A stretch of DNA of 7,453 bases from JBBRQP01 sp038226175 (GTDB lineage: Bacteria; Cyanobacteriota; Cyanobacteriia; Gloeobacterales; Anthocerotibacteraceae), in the NCBI GenBank assembly GCA_038226175.1, contig JBBRQP010000118.1, positions 1 through 7,453 of the forward strand, read 5' to 3'. A program made the translations under genes and the position numbers. How positions within the stretch are numbered: the stretch's first letter is position 1; each line of letters starts with the position of its first letter. Below the pieces are notes generated by a model. The model had not been told where the DNA came from. It saw nothing but the letters and a program-made list of their open reading frames with translations, and ran no database searches. Shown here piece after piece: positions 1 to 5,280 of the stretch.

Positions 1-429
1 ACGGCGGCTTTGGGCTTGAATCGCTGCTTTTTGTTCGTCCGTAATTTGAGGCTTTGCAATATCGGTCAAAGTAGTTTGGAAATTCTGCTTTTCGCCCATC
101 TGATCGAGGAGGATCTGTTTCGATTGCTTAGTCGAGCCAAATTCCTCAAAAAGTTGGCTGGGGGTCTGATTCAGCGTTTGAAAACCTGCCAGCTTTTGGA
201 GCAGCGATAGCGGCTGAGGAATAGATTCTGGAGAAAGTTGCTCCTGGATATAACGCTCAATGCCCATAGTCTGTACCCGTTCCACTTGACCAGGGGTTGG
301 CCCAAAACTAAGGCGATTAATATAGTGCAGGACTTTTGGATCGGCTGTGGTGTCTGCCCCAAAAGCCGGAGCAGCAAGGCCGAGAGCAAGAAATGTACTC
401 AGAACAGAGCGTTGAAGTTGAGTAGACAA
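1..429 (-). CDS. DUF1800 family protein, N-terminal part (runs off the left edge)
   Basis: The frame is open from the left edge to a stop codon at about 463-465 and gives 143 residues. After a signal-peptide-like start (LSTFLALGLAAPAFG, residues 10-24) comes the hallmark opening of DUF1800 proteins, HYINRLSFGPTPGQVERV (about residues 33-50), then GIERYIQEQL. DUF1800 proteins are usually about 450-600 residues, secreted or envelope-linked, often next to a DUF1501 gene, and their biochemical role is unknown. No ATG lies between the upstream stop and the signal peptide; a TTG at 427-429 is the best start because it puts the hydrophobic segment in the right place, but no clear ribosome binding site precedes it. 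Export is inferred. The family call is firm; the start is not. It is probably a resident chromosomal gene rather than mobile cargo. Confidence 0.88.
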   Translation of the reverse strand, partial: MSTQLQRSVLSTFLALGLAAPAFGADTTADPKVLHYINRLSFGPTPGQVERVQTMGIERYIQEQLSPESIPQPLSLLQKLAGFQTLNQTPSQLFEEFGSTKQSKQILLDQMGEKQNFQTTLTDIAKPQITDEQKAAIQAQSRR

Positions 430-796
430 AGAGTTGTTGTTCGTGTTTGGCTTATTGATGCATTAGGCGCAAGGTAGATGTATTTAGGTTCAAATGAGGC
501 CAAATGACCAAATAAATGGGGTTTGTAACTTTACTCTACTGTGAGCAAGCGTAACCCAGTCGTCATGGAACAGAAATGTACGATTAGGACGCAAGCCTGC
601 TCTGGGTGGTCAGAAGGCAAGATGGGAGGAAGTTATAGCCTATTTGCTATTTTTGTGCGTATCACTCGGAGAAATAGTCGTACCCCGTGAACACCTGAAT
701 TAAGCCGCGATGCGAGGCGGCGTCGGCTTGGTCGAATTGTTGCCTTTGGTACCGCAATTTCCATGAGTGGTCTTAGAAGCATTACTTTAATAATTC
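430..796. other. Intergenic stretch between the DUF1800 gene and the NTF2-like gene
   Basis: This stretch of 367 bases holds the attC-like site described separately (686-745). The rest should contain the promoter of the DUF1800 gene on the minus strand. A weak candidate is TTGGTC and TAAATA with a 19-base spacer, about 50-80 bases upstream of the TTG start; the spacing is poor, so I do not call it. A small plus-strand hairpin (ATAGC/GCTAT, 635-650) followed by four T is too weak to name a terminator. I see no convincing gene here. Confidence 0.4.
686..745 (-). other. attC-like integron recombination site (59-base-element type)
   Basis: On the minus strand the site reads AACAATTCG, two bases, CAAGCCGACGCCGC, a short variable loop, then GCGGCTTAATTCAG and GTGTT. 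From memory this is almost the layout and wording of the attC sites of aadA-type resistance cassettes, including the arms that fold AAGCCG onto CGGCTT. Length (about 60 bases) and position, about 50 bases after the stop of a same-strand gene, fit a gene cassette. The outer core boxes are off consensus: GTTCACG instead of GTTRRRY at the 3' side and GGCAAC at the 5' side. The 3' deviation would be expected if the cassette was inserted at a secondary site, because bases after the crossover belong to the target. No integron integrase or attI is in the window. Confidence 0.65.
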
Positions 797-1552
797 CTAA
801 TCTATGGGTCTTACCTTCTGCGCCACAAATACCTGCCCTCCGGCATCATGAACGACTTCACTAATCACCCTTCCTCGGGAGTCCCGGACGAAAATAATTA
901 GGCTTGGATCGCCCAGGATGGAAAAGGATTCATTTGTTACTTGGCGCAGAGGTGTAGACAAGGTATCGCCTGAGCCTTGCTGAAAGAGCGTAGTGCCTTT
1001 GCGAGTGAATATTTCACTGTAGCCCGGCCACCAGTCATAGCGTCCAACGTAGTCATCAAGATTAGAACTATCGACCGTTCGCGGCGTTGGCAGACTTACC
1101 GACCGCGTCTCGGCATGCTGTAAGAAAAGCCATCTCTTATTCTGGAACACAAAGATATCAGTTTCATGGTAGGGGGAACGCAACTCGCGAGATCCTAGAG
1201 TGTTAATCTCAGATTCGTCGCAATCGACGATAGCGAGATTGCCAAGCAGTCTCGAATGCAATTCGCCTATTTCCCATCGCGTCTTGTTATCGTGGCTGTT
1301 GTAGATCGTAAGCTGATCGGCGCTACGGCGTATCCCCGAGTCATCGACGTGAATGAAATCATCCGCCAAGAGAAGCCGGTACCCTTTGGCATCTCCTCTG
1401 CTATGCGCTTCCAGCCGTTGCGAGATCAGATCGCGGAAAACTTTGTCGTCGGCGCGTAGGGTTCCTTGCCCGCGAGACTGAGTCGCAAAGCCTACTGCGA
1501 TAAATGCAACCAATGCACAACTGAATACCTTTGCAGAAAATATTGAGGACAT
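797..1552 (-). CDS. Secreted NTF2-like (DUF4440-type) protein with a C-terminal beta-barrel-like domain
   Basis: The 251-residue product begins with a clear signal peptide (hydrophobic core about residues 10-22, likely cleaved near residue 28). Residues 35-150 fit the SnoaL/DUF4440 fold: a helix with LISQRLEAHSRGD, then LLADDFIHVDDSG, an alternating strand region, and FVFQNKRWLFLQHAETR. Residues 165-248 (DDYVGRYDWWPGYSE, then strands) resemble the small C-terminal barrel (DUF3471-like) often fused to such domains. Family members bind small molecules or act as isomerases; no substrate can be given. The ATG at 1552 is supported by AAGGAG seven bases upstream. The gene is followed by an attC-like site, so it may be cassette cargo. 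It has no operon partner. The family assignment is from motif and layout only. Confidence 0.82.
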   Translation of the reverse strand: MSSIFSAKVFSCALVAFIAVGFATQSRGQGTLRADDKVFRDLISQRLEAHSRGDAKGYRLLLADDFIHVDDSGIRRSADQLTIYNSHDNKTRWEIGELHSRLLGNLAIVDCDESEINTLGSRELRSPYHETDIFVFQNKRWLFLQHAETRSVSLPTPRTVDSSNLDDYVGRYDWWPGYSEIFTRKGTTLFQQGSGDTLSTPLRQVTNESFSILGDPSLIIFVRDSRGRVISEVVHDAGGQVFVAQKVRPID

Positions 1553-1936
1553 AGTCGTGCTCCTTCAAAAAATGGTTAGAGAGAGTTCGGGTGGAATGTT
1601 AGCTGCTTCTTGGCTCATTGTAGTTGGGTTAAAAGCGGCAAAGGTACAAAAACGGACATGAGATAAAGACTGGTCGGTTAGCCGAGCATTCCCAAAGCCG
1701 CCTGACCCGCTAACCTCAATATCTGAGCTACTCCCATTTGTTTGGTTATCTCCCGCCTATTGAGTTTGAGAAAAGTTACTATGCTACTCAATAGCAGGTA
1801 GCAAAAAGCCATTGTCCTCTAAACTGGGTCACGGTGAACTCTGATTGGATTGAGGTTAGCGGGATAGGCGGCTCTGGGAATGCTCGGCTTGCCGACCCCA
1901 CTCCTTAGTGGATTGGGGAAAGGTCACACGTTACGC
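1553..1936. other. Intergenic stretch with a palindromic element
   Basis: This stretch of 384 bases lies between the NTF2-like gene and the end of hipA. It is mostly the 226-bp inverted-repeat element at 1672-1897. Directly beside it, at about 1897-1910, CCACT and AGTGG form a small hairpin with a 4-base loop, which could aid termination after hipA, but it lacks a T-run. No gene is seen. I looked on the minus strand for a standard cassette 5' boundary (GTTRRRY) before the NTF2-like gene and found none. Confidence 0.45.
1672..1897. repeat. Palindromic MITE-like element with 49-bp inverted arms
   Basis: Arm one (1672-1720) and arm two (1849-1897) are reverse complements over 49 bases with five mismatches (44 of 49). 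The 128-base centre codes for nothing evident but has its own inner inverted repeat, CTATTGAG (1757-1764) with CTCAATAG (1787-1794). Arm two also contains a tight hairpin, CGGC-TT-GCCG. The size and long terminal repeats fit a MITE or the remains of a small mobile element; a long transcript hairpin separating two genes is the alternative. I see no clear target-site duplication. Confidence 0.6.
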
Positions 1937-3178
1937 TTAGTGGTCATACTGCATAAAAACCGTTTCCATCAATTCGATTTCAGCGGTGGCGATACGAGCC
2001 TTTTTAGCGACTTCTCTCCAGTTGGCGACAACCAAAGTAACTTCTTTAACAATTTGTTCTGCTTTTCGTGTATTCAGTTCGTATAGCTCGGCAGTATCTA
2101 GAACACTTTTAATACTTGGACGATTATCTACGTCATCAAGGTTAAGCACATGGTCAGCTTTATCCATATTTGGATTCACATCAAATGCAGGAGATAAACG
2201 CCACCCAGCCTTAGTTAAGATAAAGCCATGATTACGGAGATGGTCGTCTCTGTTACCCACAGCCACATTAAAAATGACACGCCTAAATAACTGCTCTAAA
2301 TCAGCAGCGATATAGTTTCTGGCACCACTCGTCATCAGGAATTGCGCTATATCCAGATAGCTTGCCCCATCACTATCTGACCGTTTAAGCATCGTCATTG
2401 CTGAAGCATAAAATACCCGCCGACCTGTACTCCGGTCAAAGCGCTTGGTGCAAAACGTATGATATTCACCATTTAATTTGAAGACTTTTGCTGGAGGGAC
2501 ATCAAGTTGCGCATCTATAGCTAGCATGTGAACAATACCCTCCCACGCCCCAATATCACTATCATCATCTTTAGCTGGAAACTTTGCTATCCAAAGTGAG
2601 CCATCCGTTTCCCTAACGTTGGCCTTAGGTCTGGCACCGCCTAGGGAAGCCCCTGGTGCCACTAGTACACGCAGCCATCGCCTAAGCGCATCCAGGTCAT
2701 CCATACGCTTACTCGTCAACTCCTTGGCAACTCCTTCCAGTTCGCGTAGTGCTGTGATAGGTGGTGCAGCGAGTTCATGAGCACTTAGGAAAGTATCCGT
2801 TTCTATATACTTGAAGCGCAATGCTCCCTGACGAGTCAAATCTTGCACACCCAGGAGAAAGTCCCAAGCATAGAGCATTCTGGGAGAACGCTTTTGGTCT
2901 TTAGCCTCCAGTGCCTCACGCCGCTTCATCAACGTCTGCCCCCAACGGTCAGGAGAAGAATCCAAAAAAATCCCAAAATTACCTAGCTCTGGGTTGGGAT
3001 GGAAGGTAGCATCATCCAGAGACAAATCAGGGTCAATATCAAAGCAGCTTGGATGGGTAAGCCACTTTTTGTCATAGGTAAACCTGACGTGCCCTCGGTC
3101 ATGGACAAGTGTGCCCACCCTGGTTAAGGTATCCACTACATCTGCATCCATCCAAACCTCTAACCTGGTACCGCTCAT
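1937..3178 (-). CDS. hipA: HipA-family toxin (serine/threonine kinase fold)
   Basis: The 413-residue product is full length for the family. The N-terminal domain (about 7-110) has the HipA_N pattern ending in MLYAWDFLLGV. The kinase-like C-terminal domain (about 150-400) shows the glycine-rich loop GASLGGARPK (176-185), the lysine in IAKF (K199), the catalytic loop GNRDDHLRN with D311 and N316, and the metal-binding AFDVNP (D333). All key residues are present, so it should be active. HipA kinases phosphorylate translation-related proteins such as aminoacyl-tRNA synthetases and cause growth arrest until countered by HipB; the target here is unknown. The start overlaps the stop of the antitoxin gene by four bases (ATGA), implying coupled translation. 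Toxin-antitoxin operons of this kind often ride on integrated elements, as the neighbouring attachment site suggests. Confidence 0.96.
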   Translation of the reverse strand: MSGTRLEVWMDADVVDTLTRVGTLVHDRGHVRFTYDKKWLTHPSCFDIDPDLSLDDATFHPNPELGNFGIFLDSSPDRWGQTLMKRREALEAKDQKRSPRMLYAWDFLLGVQDLTRQGALRFKYIETDTFLSAHELAAPPITALRELEGVAKELTSKRMDDLDALRRWLRVLVAPGASLGGARPKANVRETDGSLWIAKFPAKDDDSDIGAWEGIVHMLAIDAQLDVPPAKVFKLNGEYHTFCTKRFDRSTGRRVFYASAMTMLKRSDSDGASYLDIAQFLMTSGARNYIAADLEQLFRRVIFNVAVGNRDDHLRNHGFILTKAGWRLSPAFDVNPNMDKADHVLNLDDVDNRPSIKSVLDTAELYELNTRKAEQIVKEVTLVVANWREVAKKARIATAEIELMETVFMQYDH

Positions 3179-3480
3179 GATGACTCCCTTCTTTTGGGAA
3201 GTTCAAGGTCTTGCAGTTTACGACCGAGTTTGTCATCCATAGCCAGTAGACTGATATCGTCCTGCAAATGCAAAGCAGCCAGAATTCGCAAATAAGTCCC
3301 CATCGCAACCGCAGGCGACCCTTTTTCTGCCCGATGGAGCGTCATCCGGGAAATAGAAGCCCGTTCGGCAAGGCTCTCAGCAGATATCTCCCGCCGCAAA
3401 CGTGCAAGTCTAAGCCGCTCACCAAACGCGGTAAGGAGCTTCTTTTCTGAAGGGAAAATAGGTTGTTTTTTACTGGGCAT
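3175..3480 (-). CDS. hipB: HipB-like antitoxin, XRE-family helix-turn-helix regulator
   Basis: The 101-residue product carries an XRE/Cro-type DNA-binding domain at about residues 18-72, with FGERLRLARLRREISAESLA, then ISRMTLHRAEKG as turn and recognition helix. The tail (DKLGRKLQDLELPKRR) is the charged extension typical of antitoxins paired with HipA. It would bind and neutralise HipA and repress its own operon. It lies directly before hipA with an ATGA overlap. The ATG at 3480 is the only sensible start. No Shine-Dalgarno sequence is seen; the promoter candidate ends so close to the ATG that the message may be leaderless. A palindrome about 50 bases upstream is a likely operator. Confidence 0.93.
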   Translation of the reverse strand: MPSKKQPIFPSEKKLLTAFGERLRLARLRREISAESLAERASISRMTLHRAEKGSPAVAMGTYLRILAALHLQDDISLLAMDDKLGRKLQDLELPKRRESS

Positions 3481-3487
3481 CTATCAC

Positions 3488-3517
3488 ATATTAGACAAAA
3501 ACATGGCTTTATGTAAA
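3488..3517 (-). promoter_or_regulatory. Candidate hipBA promoter
   Basis: On the minus strand TTTACA (3512-3517) and TAATAT (3488-3493) are separated by 18 bases, close to the sigma-70 consensus. The -10 box ends only seven bases before the hipB ATG, so transcription would begin at or next to the start codon, giving a leaderless message. This is a sequence-only prediction. Confidence 0.5.
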
Positions 3518-3528
3518 CTATGTAATAC

Positions 3529-3550
3529 AGTTAGCATAATTACGCTAACT
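3529..3550. promoter_or_regulatory. Candidate HipB operator palindrome
   Basis: A perfect inverted repeat, AGTTAGC with an 8-base AT-rich gap and GCTAACT, lies just upstream of the -35 box. HipB proteins are known to bind such palindromes in front of their operons. A second possible motif, the direct repeat TACATA about nine bases apart, overlaps the -35 region. Confidence 0.5.
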
Positions 3551-3642
3551 CTTCTAGGTCGGCCTCGCCATACTTCCGGTTGGGGGTTAAGTATTACTCC
3601 CGCTTTAGGTAAAGTCTCGCCTGTCGCTTAAAACTGTGGTGG

Positions 3643-3855
3643 CTACGATATGAGCGTAGTCAATTTCAGCCCATCGTCGGCGTAGTAAGCCAGTCTCAGA
3701 TGTAGCTTGGGTGGCCTGCCTTCCAGAAGGTTAGGGCTAGCATCTAATATTAAATTTGATACCTGCCCTGACCACAGAGTGCCGTTTTGTATAAATAAAG
3801 GTGCATAGATAGAAAATTTAGCATTTTGAGTATCGTCTGAGTATCGGGTTATGTA
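3643..3855 (-). pseudogene. Orphan reading frame, probable C-terminal gene remnant (unrecognised)
   Basis: Seventy codons are open between a TAG at 3856-3858 and the stop at 3643-3645. The translation looks like real protein, with alternating strands and no low complexity: FSIYAPLFIQNGTLWSGQV, then NLILDASPNLLEGRPPKL and LRLAYYADDGLKL. It has no ATG, GTG or TTG start, so it is probably the 3' remnant of a gene cut off at the element boundary. Its first codons overlap the GAGTATC repeats, so the end of the gene may once have doubled as integrase-binding DNA. I do not recognise the family. A chance open frame is possible. Confidence 0.4.
3828..3845 (+). repeat. Paired GAGTATC repeats (candidate integrase arm sites) of the tRNA-Thr site
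   Basis: GAGTATC occurs at 3828-3834 and 3839-3845, spaced one helical turn apart (11 bases). The same pair with the same spacing occurs beside the tRNA-Val fragment. The distance from the second copy to the anticodon is 65 bases. Tyrosine recombinases bind short direct repeats like these through their N-terminal domain; that role here is inferred. Confidence 0.6.
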
Positions 3856-3903
3856 CTATTGAACCTAAACTCAATCCCAGATAGGGTTTCAGGATTTAAT
3901 ATT

Positions 3904-3950
3904 TTCCACTCGTAATGGAAAGGTCATCAGTTCAATTCTGATCAGGGGCT
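3904..3950 (+). other. Attachment-site remnant: 3' half of tRNA-Thr(CGU)
   Basis: The sequence folds as the 3' half of a tRNA. The anticodon stem is TTCCA (3904-3908) with TGGAA (3916-3920) around loop CTCGTAA, anticodon CGT at 3911-3913. The variable loop is AGGTC, the T arm is ATCAG, TTCAATT, CTGAT (3926-3942), and the acceptor strand is CAGGGGC with T as discriminator base. There is no D arm and no 5' acceptor strand (GCCCCTG would be expected) upstream, so this is not a functional gene. A 3' half left alone is the footprint of an integrase that uses the tRNA gene as attB. By this logic the element lies to the left and an intact tRNA-Thr should stand at its other end, which is not in the window. 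Confidence 0.75.
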
Positions 3951-3977
3951 TATCGCTCAAACCCGCCACCAGAGCGG

Positions 3978-3998
3978 CTCTTATTGTACAAATAAGAG
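3978..3998 (+). terminator. Hairpin after the tRNA-Thr fragment
   Basis: CTCTTATT and AATAAGAG form a perfect 8-bp stem with a 5-base loop, 28 bases after the tRNA 3' end. It may be the old terminator of tRNA-Thr, but no T-run follows, so this is uncertain. Two further small hairpins follow at about 4020-4065 (AGAGCT/AGCTCT and GTAAC/GTTAC). Confidence 0.3.
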
Positions 3999-4088
3999 TG
4001 CTACATCGTGTAATTAGACTACCAGAGCTTTAAAGATTTTTAGGTAGCTCTCGTAACGCAGTTACTGTTTTAGGCAAGTGCTGCTCCG

Positions 4089-4328
4089 CTAAGGTTTATC
4101 ATAATTCCTCACGGGTGCGGGAAGGATTTTTAAGAGACTTACGTTGACTTTCGATAGCTTCACATACTGCATCAGGCGGTTTTTCAGTAAGTTGCGTATC
4201 CACTCGGCATGTATTTCCTCTGTCCAATAGACACGGTAAAGATCGGTGAGTGCAAGCCGCATCAGGCAATCTCTAAGGGGAGCAGGATAGAGTACACAAG
4301 TATCGTAAACAACAATGCGTTCTTTCAA
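4089..4328 (-). pseudogene. Remnant of a PIN-domain (VapC-like) toxin gene with an internal deletion
   Basis: The open frame gives 79 residues. Residues 1-51 are a good PIN-domain start of the PIN_3 kind: VVYDTCVLYPAPLRD with the first acidic residue D9, then LTDLYRVYWTEEIHAEWIRN. After LLKNR the match stops and the rest is out-of-frame noise. In another frame the same DNA reads DAVCEAIESQRKSLKNP and stops at 4099-4101, which resembles the C-terminal end of this toxin family. The middle, with the remaining catalytic aspartates (some 70-90 residues), is missing. Intact toxins are ribonucleases that cut tRNA or other RNA. This copy cannot be active. It follows the antitoxin remnant by 41 bases, the normal order. 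Confidence 0.75.
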
Positions 4329-4369
4329 TGGTCAGGTTTCAAGATAGAAGCGCAATAAGAAATCATAAC

Positions 4370-4771
4370 TCAGTAACCCATATGCAACTCTTGGGCTTGA
4401 GCTGCTAACTCCTCTAAAATTTGTATGCGTTGTGCATCAATCTGATTTTTACGGTTTTGTCCACCCTTGAAGTAGGCTCCCTTGCCCATACCACATTTCC
4501 TAAAAGGTCGTCGGGAAATATTGGGAAAAGCTGCTGCCTTTTGAGAAGTAAGTTGAACCGTCTGACCATGAGCCATACGGTCAAGAATATCAACTAATAA
4601 GGCGATCACTACTGTCGGTAGTTCAATCTCTTGACTCACTTGTTCTTCATCTACAACCAACCGATAACGGTGCGGTTGACTAGAAACTAACGCTGCCTTC
4701 AGAACTCTTTTACTTGCCAAGGCGAGCGCACTGGCTTGAAATTTAGTTTGTATGGTCATGGGATTAGCCAT
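4370..4771 (-). pseudogene. Degenerate antitoxin of the PIN module (excisionase-type helix-turn-helix family)
   Basis: The frame encodes 133 residues. The N-terminal half (IELPTVVIALLVDILDRMAHG, shown to 20 residues or fewer as ELPTVVIALLVDILDRMAHG) and the last residues (ILEELAAQAQELHMGY) match, from memory, cyanobacterial antitoxins that precede PIN_3 toxins. Between them these proteins carry a MerR/excisionase-like helix-turn-helix, roughly LTTQEAADLLNVSRPYLVKL and a basic wing. Here only LTSQKAAAFPNISRRPF is left, followed by GMGKGAYFKGGQNRK, so the wing and about a dozen residues (the expected stretch before NQIDAQR) are lost while the frame is kept. The DNA-binding part is probably broken. 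With the toxin also broken, the operon looks like a relic. The ATG at 4771 is the likely start. Confidence 0.65.
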
Positions 4772-4845
4772 GGCTAATACTACTTTAACCTAGCTTTTCT
4801 CCGAAATAAACGCAATGAACAAAAGCGACTGCAAAAATGGGACAT

Positions 4846-4873
4846 AAGCCGCGTGGTTCTGGCACGGCTTTTT
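4846..4873 (+). terminator. Candidate rho-independent terminator, plus strand
   Basis: AAGCC plus GTG pairs with CACGGCTT across a short loop, with a two-base bulge, and is followed by TTTTT. No convincing plus-strand gene precedes it; a coding-like fragment overlaps it, so one of the two is fortuitous. Confidence 0.4.
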
Positions 4874-5064
4874 GATAAGCTAGAGACGTAGGTTCCCCCT
4901 CTAAGACTCAGTATATGTTAGTACCGCCGCAGTGCGAGCAGGCGCAAAGAACGCTGCAAGGGCAATGACGAAACAACAAGACAAGCTAATTCATTGACCC
5001 TAAAAGGGTGCTATACAAATCCAACTCAGAGCCTACCATTGTTAATGTGTATTTTTTTAGAACC

Positions 5065-5071
5065 AAAAAAA
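5065..5071 (-). terminator. T-run downstream of the tRNA-Val 3' end
   Basis: On the minus strand seven T follow the tRNA 3' end by 27 bases, the position expected for the terminator of an intact tRNA-Val. The stem before it is poor, so this is only suggestive. Confidence 0.25.
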
Positions 5072-5097
5072 CCACTGTCAGAAGGGGTTTGAAGACT

Positions 5098-5144
5098 TGG
5101 GCGATATTGGAATTGAACCAATGACTCCCACCGTGTCAAGGTGA
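5098..5144 (-). other. Attachment-site remnant: 3' half of tRNA-Val(GAC)
   Basis: Read on the minus strand, TCACC (5144-5140) and GGTGG (5132-5128) form the anticodon stem around loop TTGACAC, with anticodon GAC at 5137-5135. The variable loop is GAGTC, the T arm is ATTGG, TTCAATT, CCAAT (5122-5106), and the acceptor strand is ATCGCCC with A as discriminator. The matching 5' strand GGGCGAT and the D arm are absent upstream. This is a tRNA 3' half left by site-specific integration. The element would lie to the right, with the restored tRNA-Val beyond the window. The first stem pair is U-G, hinting that the upstream stem strand comes from the element. Confidence 0.78.
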
Positions 5145-5155
5145 ATATCATAAAG

Positions 5156-5184
5156 CTGAAATTGTTTACTACGTGGAATTTCAG
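5156..5184. repeat. Inverted repeat between arm sites and core at the tRNA-Val site
   Basis: CTGAAATT (5156-5163) and AATTTCAG (5177-5184) are a perfect 8-bp inverted repeat with a 13-base gap. On the minus strand its inner TTTCAG lies exactly 18 bases before the anticodon, as it does at the tRNA-Thr site. It may bind an integrase, an excisionase or a host factor. Confidence 0.5.
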
Positions 5185-5201
5185 AAAAGTTAAAATAATA
5201 T

Positions 5202-5219
5202 GATACTCATTTGATACTC
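5202..5219 (-). repeat. Paired GAGTATC repeats (candidate integrase arm sites) of the tRNA-Val site
   Basis: On the minus strand GAGTATC lies at 5219-5213 and 5208-5202, 11 bases apart, with 64 bases to the anticodon. The pair lies between the terS stop and the tRNA fragment, inside the presumed element end. It matches the pair at 3828-3845 in word, spacing and orientation relative to the tRNA. Confidence 0.6.
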
Positions 5220-5280
5220 AACTTCCAGTCCAACACTACCCATGGCGTAGTCTTTTAGCTTGAGATAAGCCCCCAAACTC

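Larger units (their letters stand above)
3551..3903. other. Intergenic stretch upstream of hipBA, ending at an attachment site
   Basis: The part nearest hipB (3551-3642) shows nothing I can name. The rest contains an orphan minus-strand reading frame (3643-3855), paired GAGTATC repeats (3828-3845) and an imperfect inverted repeat (CCTAAAC at 3864-3870, GTTTCAGG at 3886-3893) leading into the tRNA-Thr fragment. Confidence 0.4.
4772..5097. other. Intergenic stretch between the relic antitoxin and the tRNA-Val fragment
   Basis: No complete gene is seen. Plus-strand coding-like debris is present: a frame ending at 4891 reads RNEQKRLQKWDISRVVLARL in part, without a start codon, and two tiny frames with an ATGA overlap lie at about 4915-5000. 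A hairpin with a T-run (4846-4873) and a small stem, ACCCT/AGGGT (about 4998-5010), also occur. These may be decayed chromosomal genes. Confidence 0.35.

Noticed and set aside
633..782. A 49-codon minus-strand frame spanning the attC-like site
   Set aside because: Its arginine-rich translation follows from the GC-rich palindrome; no ribosome binding site and no recognisable domain.
1553..1671. A cassette 5' boundary or previous attC before the NTF2-like gene
   Set aside because: The only minus-strand GTT is GTTTTTG, which does not fit GTTRRRY; so the left edge of the cassette cannot be placed.
1937..3480. hipBA as a second integron cassette
   Set aside because: Neither a standard core site nor an attC-like fold is seen after hipA; the arm of the 49-bp repeat there has GTTAGC/GCTAAC-like ends only on one copy and does not fold like attC.
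3904..3950. A functional tRNA-Thr gene
   Set aside because: The D arm and 5' acceptor strand are missing, so only a 3' half is present; the same holds for tRNA-Val at 5098-5144.
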